DNA from: Bifidobacterium choladohabitans
GTDB taxonomy: Bacteria; Actinomycetota; Actinomycetes; Actinomycetales; Bifidobacteriaceae
Length of the DNA stretch: 64,000 nt
Assembly (NCBI RefSeq): GCF_016102005.1
Contig: NZ_JACFPL010000003.1
Span: 222,330-286,329 of the forward strand
Reading direction: 5' to 3'
Part shown: piece by piece, positions 8,586 to 17,700 of the stretch
Position numbering within the stretch: the first letter of the stretch is position 1
How the letters are laid out: each line of letters opens with the position of its first letter
Notes under the pieces: generated by a model
Database searches by the model: none
Seen by the model: only the letters and a program-made list of their open reading frames with translations
What the model was told of the DNA's origin: nothing
Translations under genes and position numbers: made by a program

Positions 8586-9470
8586 TCAGTTGGCTTGGTC
8601 TACGCCTTTCCCCGATGGGAGCTCCGCCTCCTGGACCAGGTAGTCCTGGCCGGCCAGAGCGCGGGTGGCGGCATCCTGCATATCGGCGGCGATTACACCC
8701 TGCTTGGCAAACATGACCACCTGGCCCTTGATGCCATAAGGGGTGAAGCCCTGAAGTTGGACAATGGGCGGGTTGGCAGGCATGGCCATGCCCTTGGTTG
8801 CCTGGGCAACCACCTGTGCAATGGAACGGGAGGACTTGGCTATATCGGCATCCCCTCGCAGGGTGAAGGGAACGGTGGTGGCGGCCTCGCCGGCCTCGGT
8901 GATTTTCTCAAGCGCCGTGGTGTTGAGGATGGAGTTGGGGATCAGCAGCTGGTTGCCGGTCCTGTCGATGACGATGGTATGACGCCAGGTCACGTCGCGG
9001 ACGGTTCCGGTGGTGCCCTGGATGGTGATGATGTCGCCGGGCTGGACCACCTTGCTGACCATCAGTCCGAAGCCGCCGACGATGTTGGCGATTGTATCCT
9101 TCAATCCGAAGGAGAGGGCCAGGCCGCTGACGCCCAGGGCGGCGACCACAGTGGATGGGTTGATTCCGAAGACGGGTTGCAGGACTGTGGCAGCGGCGAA
9201 GATCCAGATCAGGGCGCGAACGATGTTGACGAAGATGGAGGCACTGGGCAGGTTGGTCCGTTCCAGGGCACGTCGCATGGCCGCTGCTACAATCTTGGAG
9301 ATCAAGGCAGCGCAGACAGCCACGACAATTAGTAGGATGATTTTTCCGAAATTCTGACGGAACCAGAAGATGACGGCATCGCTGAAGCTGGAGATGGCCT
9401 GTTCGGACCTTCCCATGGGATCCTTATTCGTAGCGATGCTTGTGCTGGCAAAATCGACGGTCAGATTCAT
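8586..9470 (-). CDS. MscS family mechanosensitive ion channel
   Basis: Small-conductance mechanosensitive channel of about 294 residues that releases solutes under hypo-osmotic stress. Three N-terminal membrane segments are followed by the glycine/alanine-rich pore helix and the MscS beta domain (ALGVSGLALSFGLKDTIANIVGG, then GDIITIQGTTGTVRDVTWRHT and LLIPNS). The start is the ATG at 9470, which overlaps the stop of the upstream GNAT gene as ATGA, with AAGG just before it. A longer in-frame version to 9539 would run through the GNAT gene and is rejected. Translation is probably coupled to the acetyltransferase. Confidence 0.92.
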   Translation of the reverse strand: MNLTVDFASTSIATNKDPMGRSEQAISSFSDAVIFWFRQNFGKIILLIVVAVCAALISKIVAAAMRRALERTNLPSASIFVNIVRALIWIFAAATVLQPVFGINPSTVVAALGVSGLALSFGLKDTIANIVGGFGLMVSKVVQPGDIITIQGTTGTVRDVTWRHTIVIDRTGNQLLIPNSILNTTALEKITEAGEAATTVPFTLRGDADIAKSSRSIAQVVAQATKGMAMPANPPIVQLQGFTPYGIKGQVVMFAKQGVIAADMQDAATRALAGQDYLVQEAELPSGKGVDQAN

Positions 9471-9919
9471 GAGGCCTTGTCCTCCGGCTCGTTTCCATCG
9501 CTGTCCGTTAGCGGCTTGTCCATCCACATGTGCGGGCATCCCTCGTCCTGGTCGTGAATGCCCATGTCCCTATATCCTAAAGCTCTATAGAAGCCTGCCA
9601 CCCGTTCCTGAGCGTGGAGTGTGAGCCGGTCAGCCCCCTGGTTCCGAGCGGTTTCCTCAGCCTTGCCTACCAAATTGGCGCCCAGATGCTGACCGCGGTA
9701 GGGCTTCAGAACCGCCAACCGGCCAAGGGTCCATGTCTTGTCACGGTCGGGAAAGATCCGGCATACCCCGACGGGTTCATCCCCGTCATAGGCCACGATA
9801 TGGAGGCTGGCATCGTCGGTTTGGTCGAATTCGTTGTGGAAGCCCTGCTCCTCTACGAATACGGCCGTACGAATGGCCCTGGCATCATCGGGGATGGTCT
9901 CGCTCACCTCATACCGCAT
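9467..9919 (-). CDS. GNAT family N-acetyltransferase
   Basis: Protein of 150 residues with one acetyltransferase domain. GRLAVLKPYRGQHLGANLV near residues 67-85 contains the acetyl-CoA pyrophosphate-binding Q/RxxG/A loop, and FYRALGYRDMG near residues 109-119 is the usual C-terminal GNAT strand-helix motif. The N-terminal IRTAVFVEEQGFHNEFDQTD resembles the ElaA/YitI group. The substrate is unknown. It is the first gene of a two-gene unit with the MscS channel (ATGA overlap) and is divergent from the sugar O-acetyltransferase gene. Confidence 0.88.
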   Translation of the reverse strand: MRYEVSETIPDDARAIRTAVFVEEQGFHNEFDQTDDASLHIVAYDGDEPVGVCRIFPDRDKTWTLGRLAVLKPYRGQHLGANLVGKAEETARNQGADRLTLHAQERVAGFYRALGYRDMGIHDQDEGCPHMWMDKPLTDSDGNEPEDKAS

Positions 9920-10113
9920 GTTTCCTCCTCGCCATGGTCCTCAGCTGCCTCCAATCTACCAAGCTTGACCCTGGGAGTGAACGTATGTCCGCAACCGGAT
10001 GACGAATGTACGTGTGGCTGTCGGCTGTCTGACCCAGACGATTACATGGATAGGGCATCTGCAAGCAGTACAAACTTATAGCAGTGACAGTGAAGTGACG
10101 CGGGAATGATTGG

Positions 10114-10791
10114 ATGACTATGGACAAAGATTCAAAACTGACAGATTCGGCTGGCGGAGCCGGTAAAGGGAATCGGCGCTCGCAGAGGGAGCGGATGCTT
10201 GCTGGCGAGCTCTATGATGCCTCGGATCCCGAACTGGGCCAGCTGCGGGTCAAGGCCCACGAACTTTGCCGTCTTTTCAACGCATCTTCTGAGCAGGAGC
10301 GGGACCTGCGCAGCCGGCTTCTGGACGATCTGGTGCCCGAGCATGGCCAGGACGTCGACTTTATGGGGCCTATCTACTTCGACTATGGGTGCTTCACCAA
10401 GCTTGGCTCGCGCATCTTCGCCAATTTCAACTTCACTGTTTTGGATACCTGCCCGGTGCAGATCGGCGACGATGTGATGATCGGCCCCAATGTCACCCTG
10501 GCCACCCCACTGCATCCCCTGCGGTGGCAGGAGCGGAATCTGAGGCGCCATGAGGATGGCTCCCTCTACGACTACGAGTTGGGCGCTCCGATCACCATCG
10601 GATCGAACTGCTGGCTGGCATCAAACGTGACTGTGGCCGGGGGAGTGACCATCGGCGATGGTGCGGTCATCGGTGCCGGATCCGTGGTCACCCATGACAT
10701 TGCCCCTGACTCCCTGGCTGTGGGTGTGCCCTGCCGGGTAATTCGTACCATCACCGAGGCTGATCGGATGGAACTGCCAGAGGAGGGCTGA
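10114..10791 (+). CDS. Sugar O-acetyltransferase (maltose/galactoside acetyltransferase type)
   Basis: Left-handed parallel beta-helix acetyltransferase of about 225 residues that moves acetyl from acetyl-CoA to sugar hydroxyls. The N-terminal maltose-acetyltransferase (Mac) helix region is visible as RERMLAGELYDASDPEL. Hexapeptide repeats follow (IGDDVMIGPNVTLATPLHP, ITIGSNCWLASNVTVAGGVTIGDGAVIGAGSVV), with the catalytic histidine expected in the TPLHP loop. An N-terminal tail of about 25 residues is polar. The start may be the ATG at 10114 or the one at 10120. The 3' end overlaps the end of the converging ABC ATPase gene by 41 bases. Confidence 0.88.
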   Translation: MTMDKDSKLTDSAGGAGKGNRRSQRERMLAGELYDASDPELGQLRVKAHELCRLFNASSEQERDLRSRLLDDLVPEHGQDVDFMGPIYFDYGCFTKLGSRIFANFNFTVLDTCPVQIGDDVMIGPNVTLATPLHPLRWQERNLRRHEDGSLYDYELGAPITIGSNCWLASNVTVAGGVTIGDGAVIGAGSVVTHDIAPDSLAVGVPCRVIRTITEADRMELPEEG

Positions 10792-11563
10792 AGGCCTCCT
10801 CGTTTGGGACAGCATCCATGCTGGCCAGCTGCTGGGCTATGGTCTGTGGGTCTCCGCCCGGGCATGCTGCCTGAATGCGTCCGTCCTGGAGGAAGATGAC
10901 GCGGTGGGCCCGGGCGGCGACGTTGGGGTCGTGGGTCACCATGAGGATGGTCTGGCCGCTTCGGACGGCCAGTTCGAAGAGGTCCATGACCTCCCGCGAG
11001 CTATGGGTGTCCAGGGCGCCGGTGGGCTCGTCGGCCATGATGATCTCCGGGCTGGCGGCAAGGGATCTGGCGATGGCCACGCGCTGCTGCTGGCCTCCGC
11101 TCATGTCTGCCGGATAGGTGTTGGCATATCCCTCCAATCCGACGTTGGACAGGGCAGACAGGGCCGCTTGGGTGGAGATTTTCCTGCCGCCGAAGAGGCT
11201 GGACAGCATGGTGTTCTGCAGGCAGGTGAAGGCGTTGACCAGGTTGTAGTCCTGGAAGACGAAGCCGATATGGTCGCGCCGGAGTTGGGTCAGCTCCTTC
11301 TCTTTCATTCGCGTCAGGTCCTCACCGGCGATGGCCACACTGCCCTGCCTGACTTGGAGCAATCCAGCGGCGCAATAGAGAAGGGTCGATTTGCCGGCGC
11401 CTGAAGGACCCATGATGGCCGTCCAGGTCCCAGCCTGACATTCCAGACTGATTTCGTCCAACACCCTGGTGCTCTGCTTCTGCCGCGTTCCATAGTCATA
11501 GCAGATCTTATTCAGAATGAGTGGGGTCTGTGCGTATGGATCCTTAGCCTTCCGATGCTGCAT
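10751..11563 (-). CDS. ABC transporter ATP-binding protein (MacB/LolD type), no adjacent permease
   Basis: ATPase of 270 residues of the class that works with FtsX/MacB-like permeases in peptide or lipid export. Walker A is GPSGAGKST, the signature is MSGGQQQRVAIARSLA, Walker B is IIMADEPTGALD, and a late histidine lies in MVTHD. A tail of about 40 residues after the conserved domain is unusual and coincides with the overlap with the converging acetyltransferase gene. AAGG precedes the ATG at 11563. The usual permease gene is absent on both sides, so it must serve a permease elsewhere or be a remnant. Confidence 0.85.
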   Translation of the reverse strand: MQHRKAKDPYAQTPLILNKICYDYGTRQKQSTRVLDEISLECQAGTWTAIMGPSGAGKSTLLYCAAGLLQVRQGSVAIAGEDLTRMKEKELTQLRRDHIGFVFQDYNLVNAFTCLQNTMLSSLFGGRKISTQAALSALSNVGLEGYANTYPADMSGGQQQRVAIARSLAASPEIIMADEPTGALDTHSSREVMDLFELAVRSGQTILMVTHDPNVAARAHRVIFLQDGRIQAACPGGDPQTIAQQLASMDAVPNEEAFSPPLAVPSDQPR

Positions 11564-11952
11564 CCTTGCCTTCCTTTCGGTCGTCGCCTGTCTGGTCTCT
11601 TCTTCTATAAGACCATGGCGAGAGCTCCTGTCAGGGTGTTTTCAGGGTCGAATCGGGGATGATTCAGGGTGGGGGAGCAGTATCTCCCACCCGAAGGGTA
11701 TGTATCGTGAACGGATAGAGGGTGTATTTCTTGCCAGAAGGGGGAATCGATGGTGGGCCGTCATCAGGCTGGCTGGGGTGAAGTGGCTGGTTGCTTCCTT
11801 GGAATAGCAAGGATGCAACCGTCGGTTGACGGAGAATATCGGTGTCTTTGCCGGGCGCAACCCAAAGCTGGTGGTGGTCGGGGGCCTGCACGTTTCATCA
11901 TGGTCTCGTTGCTGGTTGAATCGGCATTCTGTCGATCGGGAGAAAGAACGTT
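11564..11952. promoter_or_regulatory. Divergent intergenic region between the ABC ATPase and HTH regulator genes
   Basis: About 390 bases with no convincing gene. Short frames on both strands lack ribosome sites and recognisable content. A strong inverted repeat, GGGTGGG (11667-11673) and CCCACCC (11686-11692) with a 12-base loop, is present. It could be an operator for the adjacent HTH regulator or a transcript hairpin. Promoters for the divergent genes should lie here but no clear boxes were found. Confidence 0.4.
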
Positions 11953-12981
11953 ATGAGTTTCAGAACCAACGTGCAGTATCTGCGTTCGCAGCGCAACATG
12001 ACTCAGGAGCAGCTGGCCATGCTGGTGGGGGTGTCCCGTCAGGCGGTGTCCAAGTGGGAGTCGGACAAGGCCTATCCTGAGATGGACAAGCTTCTGGCCA
12101 TCTGTGACCTCTTCGGCTGCACCCTTGATGACCTGGTCCTGGGTGATGTTCGGCACCCGGGTTCCGGGCAGCGTGCATCCAGGCCGGACCATCAGGAAAC
12201 CACCCAGGCGACTCCGCCAATCCATGCGACTATGCCGCCTGTCCCGTCTGCTATGGAAGACGTTACCGGCTACGCCTCCTTCAGCAATGTCTACAGTCTT
12301 CGGATGGCTTTCGGAATTGCCCTTATCATGCTGGGACTGGCTTTCGGTGGTCTTTTCGCCGGAGTCAGTCAACCGACCGACGCCCAGAATGGTCTGGCCT
12401 TTCTTGCTCTGATGATTGGCATCGTCCTGGGCCTGGCCTGTCTCATACCGGCGATTTCCACCAGGAAGGACTTTCGCCGCAGGCATCCCTATGTGGCGGA
12501 TTTCTATACCGATGAGGAGCGCTCGCGAGTTTATCGGCAGACTACCTGGGAGTTGGTCTGCGGTCTGGCTGTCGTGCTCCTGGATGTGGGTATCAACTCT
12601 GCCGGATACCTGATCTGGGGCTGGTCCGATCAGGTCAGAGGGTTTGTCTTCTTCCTTCTTCTGGCTCTGGGGGTCTTCCTACTGGTCCACGCTGGAACAA
12701 GCCATAGGATGATGAACCTCCGTGCCTACAACAGGCAGGTTGATTCCGTCGATGACGGTCGCTGGGATACCTATCGTTACGAGCACCGGGTAAGCAATGC
12801 CATCAGCGGAACCATCATGGGCCTTTGCACGCTGGTGGCCCTGACCATGCTCTTCTCGGGCAATTACGACAACCTCTTCGGTTGGCGCATCCCATTCTGG
12901 GCCATCTGGATCATCGGCGGGGTGTTCTGCGGGGTGCTCCAGTCTCTGATCGGCATCTTCCGCAAGCCTCCTCGTGCCTGA
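11953..12981 (+). CDS. XRE-type HTH regulator with C-terminal membrane domain
   Basis: Protein of 342 residues. Residues 4-62 form a Cro/C1-type helix-turn-helix ([38 protein letters not shown]). After a polar linker there are about six hydrophobic segments (near 115-135, 147-167, 200-240, 275-295, 310-330), so the DNA-binding head appears tethered to the membrane. Such HTH-plus-membrane proteins are common in Firmicutes and Actinobacteria, often beside ABC exporters, and may sense membrane stress. It is divergent from an ABC ATPase gene, which may be its target. GGGAGAAAG precedes the ATG. Confidence 0.82.
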   Translation: MSFRTNVQYLRSQRNMTQEQLAMLVGVSRQAVSKWESDKAYPEMDKLLAICDLFGCTLDDLVLGDVRHPGSGQRASRPDHQETTQATPPIHATMPPVPSAMEDVTGYASFSNVYSLRMAFGIALIMLGLAFGGLFAGVSQPTDAQNGLAFLALMIGIVLGLACLIPAISTRKDFRRRHPYVADFYTDEERSRVYRQTTWELVCGLAVVLLDVGINSAGYLIWGWSDQVRGFVFFLLLALGVFLLVHAGTSHRMMNLRAYNRQVDSVDDGRWDTYRYEHRVSNAISGTIMGLCTLVALTMLFSGNYDNLFGWRIPFWAIWIIGGVFCGVLQSLIGIFRKPPRA

Positions 12982-12991
12982 GACTGTTGAT

Positions 12992-13020
12992 TTGCCTTCC
13001 CTGGTGGAATGTAGTAGTCT
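12992..13020 (+). promoter_or_regulatory. Promoter of rpmB
   Basis: TTGCCT at 12992-12997 and TAGTCT at 13015-13020 with a 17-base spacer, about 85 bases before the L28 start. It lies just past the stop of the regulator gene. Confidence 0.5.
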
Positions 13021-13105
13021 AACAAAGTTGTGTGTTCATCCGTGGCCTTGTGCTGCGGGCCGGAACACCTGGGACGACTTGGAAAACAACGTAAAGGAAG
13101 TCATC

Positions 13106-13300
13106 ATGGCAGCTCGTTGCGCGGTGTGCGGCAAGGGCCCGCAGACCGGTTACAGTGTTTCTCATTCGCATATCCGGAACAAGCGCATCTTCCGCCCCAA
13201 CCTGCAGTCGGTGCACACCACCGTTGATGGCCAGAACGTGCGTCTGCGCGTCTGTGTCAAGTGCCTCAAGGCCGGCAAGGTGCAGCGCGTCGCCGCCTGA
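13106..13300 (+). CDS. rpmB: 50S ribosomal protein L28
   Basis: Protein of 64 residues beginning [15 protein letters not shown]. Two CXXC-type pairs (CAVC and CVKC) indicate the zinc-binding version of L28. The start at 13106 follows AAAGGAAG at 13093-13100; the longer open frame from 12974 has no support. A GC-rich hairpin follows the gene, so it is probably transcribed alone from the promoter in front of it. Confidence 0.95.
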   Translation: MAARCAVCGKGPQTGYSVSHSHIRNKRIFRPNLQSVHTTVDGQNVRLRVCVKCLKAGKVQRVAA

Positions 13301-13324
13301 GTGCGGTTCGTCGGTCGTATTGGG

Positions 13325-13355
13325 ACCCCCGGGGGCAAAGCTCCGGGGGTTCTTG
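13325..13355 (+). terminator. Rho-independent terminator after rpmB
   Basis: Stem ACCCCCGG (13325-13332) and CCGGGGGT (13343-13350) with a 10-base loop and a short T-rich tail (TTCTT). It separates rpmB from recG. Confidence 0.65.
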
Positions 13356-13404
13356 TCATCCCGGGGGATGATGGTCGGCGCTTGCTTGCGGGAGGTGATC
13401 GGGT

Positions 13405-15882
13405 ATGTCGGCAGTGGCTCGAGTTGGTCTGCACAGCACCGTGGCCTCGCTGGTGGCCAATAGGCGTAGGGTGAGCGCTCTCAAGGCTCTGGGTGTGGTT
13501 ACAGTCGGGGATGCGCTGACCTACTATCCTTTCCGCATCACTGATCCCATGCAAGTCACCACTATTGCCGGCATTCGCCTTGGCCAGCCCTGCGCCTTCG
13601 CCGCCCGTGTTGATCAGGTGCGTCTGGTGCCATTGAGCGGGCACCGGGGCTTTCGGCTGGACGTGATGGTGGACGATGCAGTTTTCGTCAGTGGTCGGGG
13701 CGGCACTCCGCTGGCGGTCAGGCTGGTCTTCTTCTCTCATAAGAAGCCCTATATGGACTGGATGGTCCGTCGGCTGCAGGTGGGGGCGGATCTGGTCGTG
13801 GCCGGTGAGCCCGGTGTCTACATGGACCAGCTCCAGTTCACCCATCCAGAGACCCTGGTTGTGGCCGATGCCGATCAGGGGGTTTCGGCGGACGCTTCTC
13901 GGCCCGATGCTGCCAGCCTTGACGAGGCCTTGGAACGTGTCCGTCGGCCGCGACCGGTCTATCACGCCAGTTCCCGCATCTCCTCGGACCATATTCACGA
14001 TGTCATTCTGGGTTTTCTGCGTCTGCTGGTGCAGGCCGAGGATGCATCTGACCCCACTCCTGTGGCCGGTGCCGCCGAAGAGGGTCAGCCCAGCGCCGAG
14101 GTCCGCATCGATCCAAAAGCGCTGGGTCGGTCCATACCCGATGTGCTGCCCGAGCAGGTCCGTGTCGACCAAGGGCTGATGCATCGTGCTCGTGCCCTGC
14201 TGGGCATGCATGCGCCCGACAGCCCTGACGACTTCGCTGCGGCACGCAAGACCCTGCGCTATGAGGAGGCCTTCGTCTCGCAGACAGCCCTTCTGCAGAC
14301 CCGCCGACAGACCCAGCAACAGCCCACTTATCCATGCGCGGATTCGGGTGCCGACCGTCCAGACACCTTGACTGCCCGTTTCATCGACTCTCTGCCATTC
14401 CAGTTGACCGATGGCCAGCGTCAGGTCATCAATGATATCGGTGTCGACATGGCCAAGGATCAGCCCATGCAGCGGCTTCTGCAGGGCGAGGTCGGCTCCG
14501 GCAAGACCGTGGTGGCCCTGGCAGCCATGCTCCAGGCGGTCCAGGCTGGTCATCAGGCTGTCTTGGTGGCTCCCACCCAGGTGTTGGCCGAGCAGCACTA
14601 TGCCTCCATCGGCGGCATGCTCAAGGCCATGGGCACCGATGTGACCGCCACTGCCGTAGCGGGCCGCCATAAGCCTGTGGATAACGTCACCATGATCCGT
14701 ATGACGGATCAGCTGGTCCTGCCTCTGGTACTGCTGACCGGAGGTATGAGACTGGCCCAGCGCCGCTCCGCCCTGGCTGTTTCAGCCTCGGGCCGTCCCT
14801 GCATCGTCATCGCCACCCACGCGGCCTTCTCCAAGACCTTCCAGGCTCCCAACCTGGCCTTGACCGTTATAGACGAGCAGCATCGTTTCGGGGTTGAGCA
14901 GCGCGAGGAGCTACGTCGCAAATCCGAGCGAGTTCCCCACCTGCTGATCATGACCGCTACGCCCATCCCGCGTACAGCCGCCATGACCTGGTTCGGAGAT
15001 CTTGACATCTCCGCCCTGACCGAGCTGCCCAGCAACCGCAAGCCAGTCCGCACGCATGTCATCGCCGAGTCTGACGGAGCGACCATGGGCGCCATGTTCC
15101 TGCACCTGCGTCGACGGATCGAGGCTGGGGAGCGGGCTTACGTGATCTGCGCCCGCATCGACGATGAGGACGATTCCTCGGCCTCCTCAGACCGCCCCGG
15201 CCAATCCGGCGGATCCGATTCCCAACCTGAGCTTCTTGCTGAGGAGGACCAAGGTGATGGCCAGCGTCCGCCTCTGCACTCGGTGGTCGAAATGAGCCAG
15301 CGCCTGGCCGCCCTGCCGCAGTTCCAGGGCATTGCCATGGCCACGTTGACCGGACGAGATGACGATGCCACCAAGAATGCCGTCATGGGGGACTTCGCCT
15401 CGGGTCGCACCCCCCTGCTGGTGGCCACCACGGTTGTGGAAGTGGGGGTGGATGTGCCCCAAGCCTCCTGCATTGTCATCTTCGATGCCGATCGGTTCGG
15501 ACTCTCCCAGCTTCATCAGCTGCGCGGCAGGGTGGGGCGCGGCGGCACAGACTCCTGGGCCTTCCTGATCTCACGCGCCCCTGCGGATTCCCCGGCTGCA
15601 GAGCGGCTTAATGTCATCCGCGACACCACTGACGGGGCCAAAATCGCCGAGGAGGACATCCGCATCAGGGGAGCCGGCGACGTGCTGGGCGATGCCCAGT
15701 CCGGTGGTCATTCCTCGTTGAAACTTCTGCGGGTGGTCACCGACGCACCCATGATCGCCCGTGCTCGAACCCAGGCGGGCCAACTCCTGGAGTCCGATCC
15801 CACCCTGGCCGGGCAGCCCGAGCTGGCTGGCGCCGTCCTGGACTTCATGAGGGGCAACGAAGGTTTCCTGGTCTCTAGCTGA
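13405..15882 (+). CDS. recG: ATP-dependent DNA helicase RecG
   Basis: Branched-DNA helicase that remodels stalled replication forks and Holliday junctions. The 825-residue length is somewhat above average. An N-terminal wedge/OB domain covers about residues 1-250. The helicase core has Walker A GEVGSGKTVVAL near 365, DEQHRFG (DExH box) near 490, TATPIPRT near 517, and the C-terminal motif HQLRGRVGRG near 707. Low-complexity inserts around residues 215-235 and 580-620 (serine/aspartate-rich) lie outside the motifs. A near-perfect Shine-Dalgarno (GGAGGTGATC, 13391-13400) precedes the ATG. rsmD follows after 16 bases. Confidence 0.95.
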   Translation: MSAVARVGLHSTVASLVANRRRVSALKALGVVTVGDALTYYPFRITDPMQVTTIAGIRLGQPCAFAARVDQVRLVPLSGHRGFRLDVMVDDAVFVSGRGGTPLAVRLVFFSHKKPYMDWMVRRLQVGADLVVAGEPGVYMDQLQFTHPETLVVADADQGVSADASRPDAASLDEALERVRRPRPVYHASSRISSDHIHDVILGFLRLLVQAEDASDPTPVAGAAEEGQPSAEVRIDPKALGRSIPDVLPEQVRVDQGLMHRARALLGMHAPDSPDDFAAARKTLRYEEAFVSQTALLQTRRQTQQQPTYPCADSGADRPDTLTARFIDSLPFQLTDGQRQVINDIGVDMAKDQPMQRLLQGEVGSGKTVVALAAMLQAVQAGHQAVLVAPTQVLAEQHYASIGGMLKAMGTDVTATAVAGRHKPVDNVTMIRMTDQLVLPLVLLTGGMRLAQRRSALAVSASGRPCIVIATHAAFSKTFQAPNLALTVIDEQHRFGVEQREELRRKSERVPHLLIMTATPIPRTAAMTWFGDLDISALTELPSNRKPVRTHVIAESDGATMGAMFLHLRRRIEAGERAYVICARIDDEDDSSASSDRPGQSGGSDSQPELLAEEDQGDGQRPPLHSVVEMSQRLAALPQFQGIAMATLTGRDDDATKNAVMGDFASGRTPLLVATTVVEVGVDVPQASCIVIFDADRFGLSQLHQLRGRVGRGGTDSWAFLISRAPADSPAAERLNVIRDTTDGAKIAEEDIRIRGAGDVLGDAQSGGHSSLKLLRVVTDAPMIARARTQAGQLLESDPTLAGQPELAGAVLDFMRGNEGFLVSS

Positions 15883-15898
15883 AAGGACAACGGACCAT

Positions 15899-16498
15899 AT
15901 GCACATCATCGCCGGCCGCTTCAAGGGATTCCCCATTCCCGCAGCCCTCAAGGGCACCCGGCCCACCACCGATCGGACCAAGGAAGCCATCTTCTCCCAC
16001 CTGGAGTCCGAAGGCCTGCTGCCCGGTGCACGAGTTCTGGATTTATTCGCCGGTACCGGGGCTTTGGGATTCGAAGCCCTATCCCGCGGGGCCCAGAGCC
16101 TGGTGGCTGTGGAGTCTTCCGGTCGTGTCGCTGGGCTCCTGTCACGTTCGGCCGCTGGGCTGCGTCACCATCCGGCCTGGGATTCAGCCATGGATATTCG
16201 GGTCAGCAGAAACCGTGCCGAGCGCTTTGTTCGTCCTCTTTCCTCCGGTCATGAGGATGCAGGTCTGTCCGAGGTCTGCTTCGACCTGGTCTTCATGGAC
16301 CCGCCTTACAATCTGTCGACGGAGGATTGCCAAAGCATCATGACCGGTCTGACCGGTCGAGGAATGGTGGACGATGGAGGCATGATCGTTCTGGAGCGAT
16401 CGACACGCACCCCGTCGCCCACGGCTCCTGACGGATGGGCCATTGATCAGGCTCGCACTTACGGCGAGACAGCAGTCTACTATCTGACGGCCCGCTGA
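15899..16498 (+). CDS. rsmD: 16S rRNA (guanine(966)-N(2))-methyltransferase
   Basis: Methyltransferase of 199 residues that modifies G966 of 16S rRNA. It begins MHIIAGRFKGFPIP and has the SAM-binding motif VLDLFAGTGALGFEALSRGA near residue 44 and the catalytic FMDPPYN near residue 130. It is transcribed after recG, the usual actinobacterial pairing, but coaD, which often comes next, lies about 31 kb away here. Its 3' end overlaps the end of the converging trmD gene by 19 bases. Confidence 0.93.
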   Translation: MHIIAGRFKGFPIPAALKGTRPTTDRTKEAIFSHLESEGLLPGARVLDLFAGTGALGFEALSRGAQSLVAVESSGRVAGLLSRSAAGLRHHPAWDSAMDIRVSRNRAERFVRPLSSGHEDAGLSEVCFDLVFMDPPYNLSTEDCQSIMTGLTGRGMVDDGGMIVLERSTRTPSPTAPDGWAIDQARTYGETAVYYLTAR

Positions 16499-17457
16499 TC
16501 AGCCCTGCAATCCGATGGCCGATCCAGAGGACCCGGATGGGTTCCATGTGTATCCCAGCCCAGATCTTCCAAGAGACGGCGGTCATGCTTATCAAGGGCT
16601 GAGCAGTCCAATCGGGCGATCAGGTCGGGACGGATTCGACTGGTTCGCCTGATGGCCTCATCGCGTCGGAACCTGTCCACCTTTCCGTGGTCGCCACTGG
16701 TCAGTATCTCGGGCACGGCCATGCCACGCCAGGTGGTGGGACGCGTGTACTGGCGGTATTCCAGCAGCGGCTCATCCCCGGTGTAGGACTCCTGCAAGAT
16801 GGATTCAGGATTGCCCATGAAGCCGGGCAGGAGCCGGGTGATGGCCTCCAGCATGACCGAGACGGCCACCTCGCCTCCATTGAGCACGTAGTCGCCGATG
16901 GAATACTCTCTGACGTCGACCCCCTGATTCCGGTAGTAGACGGGGATGCGTGCGTCATACCCTTCGTAGCGGCCGCAGCCGAATACCAGCCTCTTCGCCC
17001 GTGACAGCTCGGTCGCGTCGGCCTGGGTGAACAGGGGAGCGGATGGGTTGGGGAAGATCAGGACTGGTTTGGCCGCGCCGGCCTCGTGGTTGTCTGCAGA
17101 TGAATCTGCCTCGGATGCTATGCCGTAGCTTTCGTCGCCGGAACTCTTCCTTGCTTCTTTTCGTTCTTCGGCATCGGCAGTGTCGACTGTTTGGTCGGTG
17201 GTGGGTTGTTGCAGAGCCGATCCTTCTGGAACGTTCAATAAATCGTCCAGGCATCGGCCCCAGACTTCGGGTTTCATCACCATGCCCGCTCCGCCGCCCA
17301 CCGGAGTGTCATCCACCGAGTGATGCACGTCATAGGTCCAATCGCGCAGATTGTGGGCACGTATGGTCACCAGGCCCTTCTCCTGGGCCTTGCCCAGCAG
17401 ACTGAGTCCGGTTACGTCAAAATATTCGGGGAAGACGGCAACGATATCGATTTGCAT
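16480..17457 (-). CDS. trmD: tRNA (guanine(37)-N(1))-methyltransferase
   Basis: SPOUT-class enzyme that methylates G37 of tRNAs to prevent frameshifting. The N-terminus MQIDIVAVFPEYFD, the DDTPVGGGAGMVMKPEVW segment and the knot region (CGRYEGYDARI, YSIGDYVLNGGEVA) are clear. Residues about 77-130 are an acidic, low-complexity insertion between the conserved strands, which raises the length to about 325 residues versus roughly 250 normally. I use the ATG at 17457; a TTG at 17475 is in frame but less likely. The gene is apart from rimM-rpsP, with which it is often linked. Confidence 0.93.
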   Translation of the reverse strand: MQIDIVAVFPEYFDVTGLSLLGKAQEKGLVTIRAHNLRDWTYDVHHSVDDTPVGGGAGMVMKPEVWGRCLDDLLNVPEGSALQQPTTDQTVDTADAEERKEARKSSGDESYGIASEADSSADNHEAGAAKPVLIFPNPSAPLFTQADATELSRAKRLVFGCGRYEGYDARIPVYYRNQGVDVREYSIGDYVLNGGEVAVSVMLEAITRLLPGFMGNPESILQESYTGDEPLLEYRQYTRPTTWRGMAVPEILTSGDHGKVDRFRRDEAIRRTSRIRPDLIARLDCSALDKHDRRLLEDLGWDTHGTHPGPLDRPSDCRADQRAVR

Positions 17458-17700
17458 GTGACCAACTCTACCCAAGCTTGTTCGGGTCGGGATCGGGCGC
17501 GGATTGGTACACCTATGAGTGTTACACTGTCTGGGTCTTCAAGTCGCGTATGAATCCGGCTTGGAAGATGTCATCAACGCAGCCAGAGAGCTATAACCGT
17601 TGCGTAAACAGCAATGAGAGCGGCATCGGATGATGCCATGCCGTACGGATCCGTGGTGATGGCTATGCGAACAGTCTGATGTGTGAGGAGCGGACGGTCC

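Noticed and set aside
11517..11860. Short frames on both strands between the ABC ATPase and HTH genes
   Set aside because: They overlap real gene starts or lack ribosome sites, and neither resembles a known protein or a permease fragment.
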